Below, in pieces: positions 8,801-17,815 of a DNA stretch of 64,000 nt. A model generated the notes under the pieces. The model ran no database searches, was not told where the DNA came from, and saw nothing but the letters and a program-made list of their open reading frames with translations. The DNA comes from Sediminihaliea albiluteola. GTDB taxonomy: Bacteria > Pseudomonadota > Gammaproteobacteria > Pseudomonadales > Halieaceae. The first letter of the stretch is position 1. Every line of letters begins with the position of its first letter. The position numbers and the translations under genes were made by a program. The stretch is from NCBI RefSeq assembly GCF_014077625.1, contig NZ_JACFXU010000014.1, positions 682,001-746,000 on the forward strand, in the 5' to 3' direction.

Positions 8801-9981
8801 AAAGCTGGGATATCGGTCTGGCTGCGACCGAGAATCAAGGCGTGTACATCGTGGGTACCTTCGTAAGTATTCACTACCTCTAAGTTAACCATGTGACGCA
8901 TTACCGGGTATTCATCAGAGATGCCGTTGCCGCCGAGCATATCCCGAGCCTGGCGGGCAATATGCAGCGATTTCCCGCAGGAGTTACGCTTGATCAGGGA
9001 GATCAGCTCAGGGGCAATTTGACCAGCTTCCATGAGTTGGCCTGCGCGCAGTGAGCCCTGTAAAGCCAGACTGATCTCAGTTTGCATATCAGCCAGCTTT
9101 AGTTGAATCAGCTGGGTAGCCGCCAGTGGTCGATTGAACTGCTGGCGCTCCATCGTGTAGTTGCGCGCGGCAAACCAGCAAGCCTCAGCAGCACCGAGTG
9201 CCCCCCAGGCAATGCCATAGCGGGCATTATTGAGACAGCCAAAAGGCCCTTTAAGACCCTCGACATTAGGCAGCAAGTGCTTATCACTAACGAATACTTC
9301 ATCCATGACAATCTCGCCAGTAATTGAAGTGCGCAGAGCTAATTTGCCTTCAATCTTCGGGGTGCTCAGCCCCTCCATACCCCGCTCGAGCACAAAGCCT
9401 CGAATCTTGTCGTCATCTGTTTTAGCCCACACCACAAAGACATCCGCAATCGGGCTATTAGTGATCCACATTTTACTGCCACTAATGCTGTAGCCACCCG
9501 CCACTGATCTAGCCCGGGTCATCATTCCACCGGGGTCGGAGCCGTGGTCTGGCTCGGTTAAGCCAAAACAACCAATCCACTCACCGCTCGCTAAACGCGG
9601 CAAATATTTATCGCGCTGCGCATCACTGCCATAGGCATAGATCGGGTACATCACCAAGGAAGACTGCACACTCATCATGGAGCGATAACCTGAATCAACC
9701 CGCTCCACTTCCCGAGCAATCAAACCGTAAGAAATATAATCCACCCCCGGACAGCCATAGCCTTTAATGGTCGATCCGAGCAGGCCGACCTTACCCATTT
9801 CACGAAAAATTTCAGGGTCAGTGTGTTCCTTGCGAAAAGCCTGCTGCACCCTTGGCTGTAGTCGACTCTGGGCATAGTGTGCGGCACTATCACGCACCAT
9901 ACGCTGCTCATCACTGAGCTGCTGCTCTAATAAGAAAGGATCTTGCCAGTTGAGTTTTTGCCATTGTTTGGGCTGTGCCAT
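8797..9981 (-). CDS. gcdH: Glutaryl-CoA dehydrogenase
   Basis: FAD enzyme that oxidises and decarboxylates glutaryl-CoA to crotonyl-CoA, the last specific step of lysine, tryptophan and glutarate breakdown. The [13 protein letters not shown] segment carries the glutarate-specific arginine region, [13 protein letters not shown] is the FAD/substrate signature, and the catalytic base is Glu374 in [15 protein letters not shown]. All closely match mammalian GCDH. At 394 aa it is full length. It is the first gene of a two-gene unit with the CoA-transferase and is divergent from a LuxR-type regulator across 179 bp. Confidence 0.93.
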   Translation of the reverse strand: MAQPKQWQKLNWQDPFLLEQQLSDEQRMVRDSAAHYAQSRLQPRVQQAFRKEHTDPEIFREMGKVGLLGSTIKGYGCPGVDYISYGLIAREVERVDSGYRSMMSVQSSLVMYPIYAYGSDAQRDKYLPRLASGEWIGCFGLTEPDHGSDPGGMMTRARSVAGGYSISGSKMWITNSPIADVFVVWAKTDDDKIRGFVLERGMEGLSTPKIEGKLALRTSITGEIVMDEVFVSDKHLLPNVEGLKGPFGCLNNARYGIAWGALGAAEACWFAARNYTMERQQFNRPLAATQLIQLKLADMQTEISLALQGSLRAGQLMEAGQIAPELISLIKRNSCGKSLHIARQARDMLGGNGISDEYPVMRHMVNLEVVNTYEGTHDVHALILGRSQTDIPAF

Positions 9982-10101
9982 GCGCTGTTATCCTTTAATC
10001 GCTGCTTTTCCCTCAATGTAACAGGGTAGCGGATAAAACCAAGATAAGCCTGTTCTTGTCGCTGTACACAACCTTTCAGCAATAAATGGCCTGGCAGTCC
10101 T

Positions 10102-10131
10102 TTGGGGCTTGGCTCGCAATCACGTTATGAT
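10102..10131 (+). promoter_or_regulatory. Possible sigma-70 promoter for the LuxR-type gene
   Basis: TTGGGG (10102-10107) and TATGAT (10126-10131) are separated by 18 bp and sit 30 bp before the ATG at 10161. Four of six and five of six bases agree with consensus. Read by eye only. Confidence 0.35.
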
Positions 10132-10160
10132 GCTAAGACTGCAAACCAAAAGCGGCACTC

Positions 10161-10994
10161 ATGCCTGAGCTCAAAGATTACAGCCAACGCTTGGCCCTAC
10201 TCATTGAATCGATTCAAACGGCGGACTTTAGCGCGCGACTGATCGACACTTTGCGTAGCTTAGTGCCCATTGATGACGCCACGGTGATCCTGTATCCAGC
10301 GCGCGGTTTTCCGCTGCTGGAGTACTTTGAAGAACCAGAAGAGCTGGGCCATTCGACCCTAGACCACTTTATTCGTGCGGCCTTCGTATTAGACCCCTTC
10401 TATATTGCCGGTACTGAGCAGCACTTTGGTGTGTTTCGTCTGCAAGAACTCTCCCCTGAGGGCTTCAAAGATAGCGAGTACTATAAAAACTGGTATCGCA
10501 ACTGCGGCTATCAGGATGAATGCGGATACATCCTGCGGTTAAGTGACGATGCCTTTATCAACATCGCACTGGGCAAAACCAAGCCAAACAGCCACTTTAG
10601 CGATAGCCAAGTGGAGCGATTACGTAGTATTGCAGCGGTCATCGACACCCTCTGTCGCAAGCACTGGGAGCTCGACACCGATGCCGCTCCCGACGCCATC
10701 GATCTGCGTCAGCAATTACACCAGGCACTCAAACATTTTGGCAGAAGTCTTCTCACCGAACGCGAGGCTCAGGTGATCAATCTCGTATTGCACGGACACA
10801 GCACGAAAACCGTGGCAGATAAACTATCCATATCCATCGAAACTGTGAAGCTGCACCGCAAACATGCTTACGCAAAGCTCGAAGTCAGCTCCCAGGCCGA
10901 ACTGTTTTACCTGTTTCTCGACTCGCTAATGAGCGCCAAGAACTACGATGGCGGCGACACTCTAATCGCCTATCTACAGCCGCCCCGACACTGA
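10161..10994 (+). CDS. LuxR-family transcriptional regulator
   Basis: The C-terminal 65 residues form a LuxR/GerE helix-turn-helix, recognisable from the LTEREAQVINLVLHGHSTKTVADKL segment and the IETVKLHRKHAYAKLEV recognition helix. The N-terminal 190 residues resemble a GAF-like sensory domain of unknown ligand; no receiver Asp pattern or autoinducer-binding signature is evident. It is divergent from gcdH/CoA-transferase and convergent with the agmatinase-family gene, so it may control glutarate and polyamine catabolism nearby. That link is contextual. Confidence 0.82.
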   Translation: MPELKDYSQRLALLIESIQTADFSARLIDTLRSLVPIDDATVILYPARGFPLLEYFEEPEELGHSTLDHFIRAAFVLDPFYIAGTEQHFGVFRLQELSPEGFKDSEYYKNWYRNCGYQDECGYILRLSDDAFINIALGKTKPNSHFSDSQVERLRSIAAVIDTLCRKHWELDTDAAPDAIDLRQQLHQALKHFGRSLLTEREAQVINLVLHGHSTKTVADKLSISIETVKLHRKHAYAKLEVSSQAELFYLFLDSLMSAKNYDGGDTLIAYLQPPRH

Positions 10995-11030
10995 GCGGCG
11001 AGGCAGCTAAACTGCAGACGCAGCCTCTAA

Positions 11031-11960
11031 TTACAGCCTACTAGCCCGCATATACAAAAACTGCAGGGCCAGTGTGGCGCCTGCGAGGCTGGTAATCTGG
11101 GCGTGATCATAGGCCGGGGAGACCTCCATCACATCAAAGGCCACAATGTTTAGGTCGGCAATGCCCTGTAATATTTGCAGGGCGCGAGAGGAGCTCAGTC
11201 CTCCGACCACCGGTGTACCCGTACCGGGCGCATAGGCAGGGTCCAGGCAATCGATGTCAAAGGTTAGGTAGGCCGGGCCATCGCCTACCCGCTGGCGAAT
11301 CGCAGCGACGCTGTCTGCCACCGACTGCTCATTGGCTTGATGGGCATCAATCACTGCGTATTGATGGTCGCTGCGCTCATACTCTGTGCGAATACCCAGC
11401 TGAATGGAACGGGAGGGGTCAACGATACCCTCCTGTGGCGCGCGGTAGAACATACAACCGTGGTTGTATTTCTCACCTTCGTCATAGGTATCGGTGTGGG
11501 CATCAAAATGAATTAAGGCCAGCTGTCCATGGTGCTGGGCGACACCGCGCAATAGCGGCAAGGTCGCAAAGTGGTCACCGCCAAGACTGATCAATGTTTT
11601 ACCGGCAGCGGCAACCATCGCGGCGTGTTGCTCAACCTCCTGCAGCATGCTGTCACTGTCACCGTTGGCATACACAACATCCCCGAAATCTATCGCTTTT
11701 AGGCGCTCTCTCAAGGCGAAGCCCCAGGGCCAGCGCATCTCCTCCCAGCGCAAATTAGCACTGGCCTGGCGCATAGCGGCGGGGCCAGATCGGGCACCTG
11801 GCCGCCCAGAAGTGCCCAAGTCATAAGGCACGCCCATTACCACCGCCCCGACACTTGGGTCTTGCAAATCGCGACTCAGTGGCAGCCCGAGAAAACTGAA
11901 AATATGGGCGTACATTGAATCGTTGTCGAGTGGCACAGACCCCGCTGTGTGTTGCATCAT
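11031..11960 (-). CDS. speB: Agmatinase-family ureohydrolase
   Basis: Hydrolyses a guanidino compound (agmatine, or possibly guanidinobutyrate) to urea and an amine. All manganese ligands are visible: His130 in GGDH, Asp153/His155/Asp157 in DAHTD, and Asp235/Asp237 in DIDCLDP. The GRPGARSGP segment near residue 52 is typical of SpeB. Two adjacent ATGs start the gene; GGAG lies six bases before the first. The neighbouring PuuA-type and SpuC-type genes use putrescine, the product of agmatine hydrolysis, so agmatinase is the favoured activity, but GbuA-type specificity cannot be excluded. Confidence 0.85.
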   Translation of the reverse strand: MMQHTAGSVPLDNDSMYAHIFSFLGLPLSRDLQDPSVGAVVMGVPYDLGTSGRPGARSGPAAMRQASANLRWEEMRWPWGFALRERLKAIDFGDVVYANGDSDSMLQEVEQHAAMVAAAGKTLISLGGDHFATLPLLRGVAQHHGQLALIHFDAHTDTYDEGEKYNHGCMFYRAPQEGIVDPSRSIQLGIRTEYERSDHQYAVIDAHQANEQSVADSVAAIRQRVGDGPAYLTFDIDCLDPAYAPGTGTPVVGGLSSSRALQILQGIADLNIVAFDVMEVSPAYDHAQITSLAGATLALQFLYMRASRL

Positions 11961-12009
11961 TCTTTACTCCTACCCCGCAGGGCGCTAACGCTATTCAAAA
12001 GTGTTGTAT

Positions 12010-13359
12010 TTAAAAGCTCGCGTCATATTCCATCGGCGTCACCTGTCGATCGAACTCATCGAGCTCTTGCTGTTTCAGCAGGCTATAAACGCGTTGAAAT
12101 TCAGCACCAAAAGTGTCGCGAATAAAGTCCGAGCTGGAGAAGCGCTCCAAAGCATCGGGCCAATAACGCGGTAAACTGGCCGGCACTTGCTCGTAGGCAT
12201 TCCCATCTAGGGGCGCAGGGGGCTCCATCTGCTGCTCGATACCTTGCAGCATGCCAGCAAGAATCGCTGTCAGCACAAGGTGGGGATGCGCATCTGCACC
12301 AGCCAAGCGGTGCTCGATGCGTGTCGCCGCCGGTGCATCGGCCGGCACACGCAGCGCAACCGTGCGATTCTCATAACCCCAACAGGGCGCCAAGGGCGCG
12401 TGGGAGCCTCGCTGAAAACGGCGATAGGAATTCATATTGGGGGCAAACAGCAGCATGCTGTCGGCCATACTTGCCATACAGCCGGCTATGGCCTGTCGCA
12501 ATAGTGCTGTGCCCATGGCGCTGCCATCATCAAAGACATTGAGACCGTTCTGATCGAGCAAGCTGCAATGCACATGCATGCCGTTACCCGCCAAATCACC
12601 GAAGGGTTTAGCCATAAAGGTCGCACGCATACCCTGCTGCCGTGTAACCCCTTTGATCGCATGCTGCAACATCACTGCTTGATCTGCAGCCTGTAATGCA
12701 TTGTCACTGTGATAGAGGTTGATCTCGTACTGGGAGGGTGCGGCTTCTTTAATAAGCGTATCCACGGGCAGGTTCTGCACCACACTGGCATCGCGAATGG
12801 CATGCATCAATTCGCTCATTTCTGCCATAGTATCCATGCAGTAGGTTTGGCCTGAACCCAAAGCCCCCCCAACCCTGTCGGTTTGAGTGTGCACAGGGCG
12901 GCCCAACTCGTCCTGCTTATCTTCTAGCAGGTAGAACTCCATTTCAGTAGCCATCACCGGAGTCAAACCTAAGGCGGCGAACCGGTCGACTAGCGACTGC
13001 AGTAAAAAACGGCTGTCCAGTGGACTGGGCTTGCCATCAGCCTCGCGCATTGACAACAAAACCTGTGCCGTAGGCCGACTCGCCCAGGGCACTAGTACAA
13101 GAGTATCAATATCGGCCTCACAGTAGCCGTCGCCGTCACCGGAATCGAAGATCCAAGCTGCTACATCGCGCCCCCAAACATCGAAGGCCAAAGAGCTTAC
13201 CGGTAGCTTCAGTTCACCCTTAAACACTGAGTGGATTTTGTCCCGGGTGACCCACTTGCCACGCATGCCGCCGGCAATATCAGGCAGAATAACCTCAAAT
13301 ATATCCACCTCGGGATTGGCGTCGAGAAAGGCCTGCAAGCGCTGTACAGTATCGACCAT
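12010..13359 (-). CDS. puuA: Glutamine-synthetase-family gamma-glutamylpolyamine synthetase
   Basis: Would ATP-dependently glutamylate putrescine or a related amine. Conserved glutamine-synthetase metal and substrate residues appear in EMEFYLL (Glu139, Glu141), EAAPSQYE (Glu205-Glu212) and NGMHVHCS (His262, His264). The short form (449 aa) lacks the adenylylation-loop features of GlnA, and the opening VDIFEVILPDIAGGMRGKW resembles PuuA/GlnA3-type enzymes. It sits 49 bp downstream of no partner but immediately upstream, on the same strand, of the agmatinase gene, and is divergent from the SpuC-type transaminase. The exact amine (putrescine, cadaverine, ethanolamine) is uncertain. Confidence 0.85.
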   Translation of the reverse strand: MVDTVQRLQAFLDANPEVDIFEVILPDIAGGMRGKWVTRDKIHSVFKGELKLPVSSLAFDVWGRDVAAWIFDSGDGDGYCEADIDTLVLVPWASRPTAQVLLSMREADGKPSPLDSRFLLQSLVDRFAALGLTPVMATEMEFYLLEDKQDELGRPVHTQTDRVGGALGSGQTYCMDTMAEMSELMHAIRDASVVQNLPVDTLIKEAAPSQYEINLYHSDNALQAADQAVMLQHAIKGVTRQQGMRATFMAKPFGDLAGNGMHVHCSLLDQNGLNVFDDGSAMGTALLRQAIAGCMASMADSMLLFAPNMNSYRRFQRGSHAPLAPCWGYENRTVALRVPADAPAATRIEHRLAGADAHPHLVLTAILAGMLQGIEQQMEPPAPLDGNAYEQVPASLPRYWPDALERFSSSDFIRDTFGAEFQRVYSLLKQQELDEFDRQVTPMEYDASF

Positions 13360-13475
13360 GATGTCAGTTATCCGAATTAAATAGCGAGCGCTAAGGCGGT
13401 CAAAACACCACTTTTGGGTAATGGCGAAGCCTAGGCACTATGACAGACTAGTGTAGATCGTATTTAACAACTTTA

Positions 13476-13505
13476 TACCCAGCTCGGCTATAACACTTCT
13501 GGGTA
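13476..13505. promoter_or_regulatory. Inverted repeat between puuA and spuC
   Basis: TACCCAG (13476-13482) and CTGGGTA (13499-13505) form 7-bp arms around 16 bp. A third copy of the TGGGTA core lies at 13415-13420. The site is 48 bp from the spuC start and 117 bp from the puuA start, so it may bind a regulator of both. Confidence 0.35.
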
Positions 13506-13552
13506 AAACGCCGCAGCCGCCCTTAAGTGCAGCACGCAACAGAGGACGTCCA

Positions 13553-14920
13553 ATGAGCCACAAAAAAGACAGCGCAGCACTACAAGCACTAGACCGCTCG
13601 CATCACCTACATCCCTTTACTGACTTGCAAAACCACGCCGAACAGGGTGGTCGGATTGTCAATCGCGCGGAACATATCTACATCTACGATACCGATGGAC
13701 AGCGCATGCTCGACGGCATGTCAGGCCTGTGGTGTTGCAACCTCGGCTACAGTCAGCCGCAAATTGCCGAGGCCGTGTACCGACAACTGCAGGAGCTGCC
13801 CTACTACAACAACTTCTTTAAGTGCGCCAACCAACCCGCTGTTGAGCTAGCCCGCGCCCTGGTTGAGGTGACGCCAGCGCAATTCAATCATGTCTTTTTT
13901 ACCAACTCCGGCTCAGAGGCCAACGACACCAATATCCGCCTGGTCCACCGCTACTTTGATCTACTCGGCAAGCCTGAGAAAAAACTCTTCATCAGTCGTA
14001 AAAATGCCTACCACGGCTCAACTATTGCCTCCTCCTCCCTCGGCGGCATGGACGGCATGCACAAGCAGACCCGCGGCCTAGACTATGTGCACCATATCAA
14101 TCAACCCCATTGGTTCGCCAACGGTGGCGAGCTCAGCCCCGATGAATACGGGCTACAGGTAGCTGGCGAGCTTGAAGCCAAAATTCAGCAATTGGGTGAA
14201 GACAAGGTGGCGGCCTTCATTGCCGAACCAGTGCAGGGCGCCGGCGGAGTGATTATCCCTCCCGATAGCTACTGGCCTGAAATACAACGTATTTGTGATG
14301 CCTATGACATTCTACTGATCGCCGACGAGGTGATCTGTGGTTTTGGCCGCACGGGCAAATGGTTTGGCAGCGAAACCTACGGCATCAAACCGCAGCTAAT
14401 GACCTTCGCCAAAGCGGTTACCAATGGCTATATGCCCCTCGGTGGCGTCATGGTCGGAGACCAAGTAGCCAAGGTGCTGCTGGCCGGCGGCGGCGAGTTC
14501 ACCCATGGCCTGACCTACTCTGGACATCCTGCAAGCTGCGCTGCCGCCCTTGCCACACTGGATATTTTGCGCAGCACGAACATCATCGAGCATGCCGCTG
14601 AGCATATTGCGCCCTACTTTCAAGGGCGCTTACGGGAATTTGAGCAACACCCGCTAGTTGCACAAGTTCGCGGCCAAGGTATGTTTGCCGCCCTCGAATT
14701 GGTAGCGGACAAGTCCTCACGCAAGCGTCTGGCCCCAGACAGTGCCGGCGCTATCTATTGTCGCGACCGCGCCAACAAAAATGGCTTGATGGTAAGGCAG
14801 ACCGGCGACGCTATGATTATGGCACCGCCATTGATATGCAATAGGGAAGAAATCGACATCCTGATTGAAAAGCTGGCTATTGCGCTCGATGAAACAGCAG
14901 TCCACTACCAGATCCGCTGA
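13553..14920 (+). CDS. spuC: Class III aminotransferase, putrescine--pyruvate (SpuC) type
   Basis: PLP enzyme that removes the terminal amine of putrescine/cadaverine-like compounds with pyruvate as acceptor. PLP-binding residues include Asp258 in LIADEVICGFGRTG and the Schiff-base Lys287 in MTFAKAVTNGYMPLGG; the phosphate site NSGSEAN is at residues 118-124. The opening SHHLHPFTD and the WCCNLGYSQPQI segment are typical of the SpuC/omega-amino acid:pyruvate group. It is divergent from puuA over 193 bp. Specificity within this broad family cannot be fixed from sequence. Confidence 0.85.
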   Translation: MSHKKDSAALQALDRSHHLHPFTDLQNHAEQGGRIVNRAEHIYIYDTDGQRMLDGMSGLWCCNLGYSQPQIAEAVYRQLQELPYYNNFFKCANQPAVELARALVEVTPAQFNHVFFTNSGSEANDTNIRLVHRYFDLLGKPEKKLFISRKNAYHGSTIASSSLGGMDGMHKQTRGLDYVHHINQPHWFANGGELSPDEYGLQVAGELEAKIQQLGEDKVAAFIAEPVQGAGGVIIPPDSYWPEIQRICDAYDILLIADEVICGFGRTGKWFGSETYGIKPQLMTFAKAVTNGYMPLGGVMVGDQVAKVLLAGGGEFTHGLTYSGHPASCAAALATLDILRSTNIIEHAAEHIAPYFQGRLREFEQHPLVAQVRGQGMFAALELVADKSSRKRLAPDSAGAIYCRDRANKNGLMVRQTGDAMIMAPPLICNREEIDILIEKLAIALDETAVHYQIR

Positions 14921-14969
14921 TACTCTCTGCTCCAGCTTAACTATCTAGCCCGACAGTGACTCCAGAGGG

Positions 14970-15017
14970 GTGACGAGCCTTGGCCTTGCTACGTACACTG
15001 TTCTGTGATGATCACAG
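14970..15017 (+). promoter_or_regulatory. Promoter-like boxes with a 15-bp palindromic operator
   Basis: GTGACG (14970-14975) and TACACT (14994-14999) are spaced 18 bp. A perfect palindrome, CTGTGAT-G-ATCACAG, occupies 15003-15017, over the expected transcription start and touching the GGAGG ribosome site at 15017-15021. This geometry suits repression of the SnoaL-like gene. It resembles a CRP site but with a 3-bp rather than 6-bp centre. Confidence 0.5.
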
Positions 15018-15029
15018 GAGGATCTACTT

Positions 15030-15617
15030 ATGAGTCAACAGCGACCAAAACTTAATAAAGAATATATGGGCATTACTGAAGGCCTGCCACTGCAGGCTAG
15101 TGCTGGAGGTGTGGACGAGCTGCGCAAGAACATCCAACACTTGATGGATATCGAAGCGATCAAACAGCTCAAATACGCCTACTTTCGCTGCATTGATACT
15201 GCTAACTTAGAAGAACTGGCCGAGTTATTCCACGAAGATGTTCTGGTGCATTTTCTCGGCGGCACTTACGAGTGGAAAGTGAATGGCCGACAAGATTATG
15301 TCGACAATATTCGAGAGTCTTTCAACAATCAGTCGATCGGCCATCACAACGGCCATCACCCAGAAATACAAGTTCTCAGCGAAACTGAAGCGACGGGTAT
15401 ATGGTACCTCGCCGACCACATGTGGATGATGGGCCACCAAGCACATACCACTGGCACGGCTCTGTATTGGGATCGCTATGAGAAGGTTGATGGTAAGTGG
15501 CTGATTCGCGAGACTCGCTATGAGCGCCTCTATGAAATCAATACGCTGCTAGAAAAGAACCCCAGCCCCGCATCACACTACCTTGGCGTACACGGCCAAG
15601 CACCGAGCAAAAGCTAA
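15030..15617 (+). CDS. SnoaL-like / NTF2-fold protein
   Basis: The central segment from about residue 38 to 165 (beginning IEAIKQLKYAYFRCID) matches the SnoaL_4 type of NTF2-like cone fold, used by small isomerases, dehydratases and ring-hydroxylating dioxygenase beta subunits. A His-rich stretch around GHHNGHH could line the pocket. A strong GGAGG precedes the ATG. It lies 109 bp after spuC but behind its own palindrome and promoter-like boxes, so it may be regulated separately. Function is not assignable from sequence. Confidence 0.7.
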   Translation: MSQQRPKLNKEYMGITEGLPLQASAGGVDELRKNIQHLMDIEAIKQLKYAYFRCIDTANLEELAELFHEDVLVHFLGGTYEWKVNGRQDYVDNIRESFNNQSIGHHNGHHPEIQVLSETEATGIWYLADHMWMMGHQAHTTGTALYWDRYEKVDGKWLIRETRYERLYEINTLLEKNPSPASHYLGVHGQAPSKS

Positions 15618-15738
15618 GGGTTGATAGTAGCGAGCACTGCCGCACTTTATGGCAGCGCTGCTTCAGCAAAGCAGATAACTCAGCGGCCAGCCCATCACTG
15701 GCCGCTGTCAGCTAGGCAATAACAGCTTGGGTAAACTG

Positions 15739-15810
15739 CTAGTACACGCCCAAAAAGCGCAGTACTACAACAATAACTACGATAACCCCAATAAGATAAA
15801 AGACATTCAT
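15739..15810 (-). CDS. Small 23-residue single-pass membrane protein
   Basis: Read directly from the minus strand: ATG at 15810, TAG ending at 15739, giving MNVFYLIGVIVVIVVVLRFL followed by GVY. An AAGGAGC ribosome site lies six bases upstream. Nearly the whole peptide is one hydrophobic helix, with a single Arg near the C-terminus. Short proteins of this look, often annotated only as hypothetical, occur in other proteobacteria; that is recollection, not a search. It is upstream of nothing close on its strand: glpD ends about 100 bp away and is transcribed toward it. Confidence 0.6.
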   Translation of the reverse strand: MNVFYLIGVIVVIVVVLRFLGVY

Positions 15811-15910
15811 ATTTTGCTCCTTTTTATATATTGGCGCCCAGCAAATTTGCTGTCGCTGTCGAGCATTGTAGTTCAGCAATCAACGAATATCACCTCGGAC
15901 TGAAGCGCGC

Positions 15911-17518
15911 TTACTGCTGCGCTAAATACTCTTTGAGCTTCTGCTCCGCTTCGCTGCCAAACAGGATCTCACAGGCTTCACGTAAGCCTGGCGCTGCAGC
16001 AATCTCTTCGCGGCGCAGGACCTGTTCAATCTTGGAGCGGCGGCGCATAAAGTCTTCTAATTTCACCACCATTTCGCGCCGCGCTGCCAATTCAATCTCA
16101 CAGCGGGTGTATTCCGCTTTTTTAATGAGCAGCTTGGCACAGCTAGTATCCTCACGAATACGCTCCAGCAAACCAAAAGCTGCCTCGCCGTAACGTCGCC
16201 AAAAGCGCTCTGATAAGGGCTCGGAAGATGAGGGGTCAGTTAGATCATCTAGCCCCATCAGTTTGGCCTGCAACATAAACTCTGTGCGCAACTCTTCCCC
16301 TGGCTCACCGTACCAGCGATTTTTCGGCTGCGGCACCGGCAGACCCAGCTTGGCCATCCAATCGGTGACTTCTTCACCCACATTCAAACAATCGGTCAGT
16401 TTACCGCCAAATATACTCAGATGACGGCGCGGCTCATCCACTTCAATCACGTGCTTGCGCGACAGCTGCACCCAGTCGGCGGTACCGCCTTCTCCAGCAA
16501 TTGCCAGCGGCCGCACCCCCACCCGCTCGGCAATAATGTCCTCTCGAGTTAACGGCTGCTCAAGGTCCAGCAGGGCGTTGGCATTACTGAGCACAAAATC
16601 ACGATCTTCATCTGTCACACTGACCGTAGGGCTAGAGACCTGGGTGTCGGTAGTGCCTATACATGTCTTAGGACCCATAGGGATGAGGAAGAACAAGCGA
16701 CCGTCACTGGCGAAGAAAGTCAGCACACGGCGGTTATCGGTAATCTGATCGACAATTAAGTGGATGCCTTTGGAAAAGACGTGATGATAATTAGTAGCGA
16801 TGCCGGTCTCGCGGTTGAGGCTATCGACCCAAGGGCCACAGGCATTGATCAGTGAACGTGAGCGAAGCTCAAAGGTATCACCACTGAGCACATCACGGAC
16901 CTGGCTGCGCCACTGACCCTGCTCAAAAACGGATTCCTGCGACTCCATATAGTTGGCCGCGATACAGCCATAATTGAGGCTTTTGCGGATAAACTTAAAG
17001 ACAAAACGTGCGTCGTTGTCGTAGAGATAACAATCAGAGTATTCCAGACCACCAGCGGCATTGCTGGTATTAATTTCTGGCTCCTGCTCCTCTATGTAAC
17101 GCGCACTCAGATAGCGTGGTGGCTGGGTGGCACAGCGCCCGATCAACCAATACAACACACTGCCTAAGTAGACAAAAAAGGAGCCAAAGCGAAAGCCTTT
17201 CTGAATAGTGGTGAAAAAACGGATCTCTTTAACCGTCGATGGATAGGCCCGCATTAACTCATTGCGCGACTTGCACAGTTTATTAACCAGCAAATACTCG
17301 TGGCTCTCCAAGTATTTAATGCCACCCCACGCGAGGTTGGATGAGTTGGAGCTGACGCCCGAAGCAAAGTCGCCCCGATCAATCAGCGCCACTTTAAGGC
17401 CTCGACCAGCCAGTGCTGCCGCCGAGACAGCGCCGTTAATACCTCCGCCCACAATTAGCACATCAAAAACTTGATCGCGCAATTTGCTAATATTGGTACT
17501 GCGAAGACTGGTGGTCAT
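15911..17518 (-). CDS. glpD: FAD-dependent glycerol-3-phosphate dehydrogenase (DAO family)
   Basis: Oxidises sn-glycerol-3-phosphate to dihydroxyacetone phosphate and passes electrons to quinone at the inner membrane. A dinucleotide-binding motif VGGGINGA follows the N-terminus, then the GlpD-type SSNSSNLAWGGIKYLE segment, and later FGGKLTDCLNVGEEV near the flavin-proximal C-terminal part. Length (535 aa) fits. Translation could begin at a TTG at 17530, but the ATG at 17518 has GGAG six bases upstream and is chosen. No glpK, glpF or glpR is adjacent, so it may serve phospholipid glycerol recycling with gpsA as the opposite reaction. Confidence 0.85.
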   Translation of the reverse strand: MTTSLRSTNISKLRDQVFDVLIVGGGINGAVSAAALAGRGLKVALIDRGDFASGVSSNSSNLAWGGIKYLESHEYLLVNKLCKSRNELMRAYPSTVKEIRFFTTIQKGFRFGSFFVYLGSVLYWLIGRCATQPPRYLSARYIEEQEPEINTSNAAGGLEYSDCYLYDNDARFVFKFIRKSLNYGCIAANYMESQESVFEQGQWRSQVRDVLSGDTFELRSRSLINACGPWVDSLNRETGIATNYHHVFSKGIHLIVDQITDNRRVLTFFASDGRLFFLIPMGPKTCIGTTDTQVSSPTVSVTDEDRDFVLSNANALLDLEQPLTREDIIAERVGVRPLAIAGEGGTADWVQLSRKHVIEVDEPRRHLSIFGGKLTDCLNVGEEVTDWMAKLGLPVPQPKNRWYGEPGEELRTEFMLQAKLMGLDDLTDPSSSEPLSERFWRRYGEAAFGLLERIREDTSCAKLLIKKAEYTRCEIELAARREMVVKLEDFMRRRSKIEQVLRREEIAAAPGLREACEILFGSEAEQKLKEYLAQQ

Positions 17519-17815
17519 ACTTGGCTCCAATGAGATAAAGCGTACTCTTCAAGCTCCACTATGGTGCACACAAAATCATCTGGAGCTTGGCAAAGTGCCT
17601 GCGGCACGATAGTACAGCCCTCGCTATTTGTCGATGCGATCACAGCAATGCTCTGCTTTGCGCAAGCCGTCTAGCTGAACTTTCAGCAGCGCGATGGATT
17701 TAAGGCATAGCTTCGCGACTAAAGTATCGATACTTGTACCTGCAACACTGCATATCAGCGCCACAGTGGATATGCTATGTGTTTTAAACTGCAAATATAA
17801 TGACAGGCTGACAGC
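17519..17815. other. Divergent intergenic region, glpD / esterase
   Basis: 297 bp without a gene. It holds an inverted repeat, CAAGCTCCA (17550-17558) with TGGAGCTTG (17581-17589) over a 22-bp spacer, close to the glpD start, and a perfect TATAAT at 17796-17801 eight bases short of a plausible start site for the esterase gene. No matching -35 box is convincing. No RNA gene was seen. Confidence 0.4.

Noticed and set aside
12010-13359. Calling the glutamine-synthetase-family gene glnA
   Set aside because: Length, N-terminus and polyamine-gene neighbours fit a PuuA-type ligase; no nitrogen-regulatory genes nearby.
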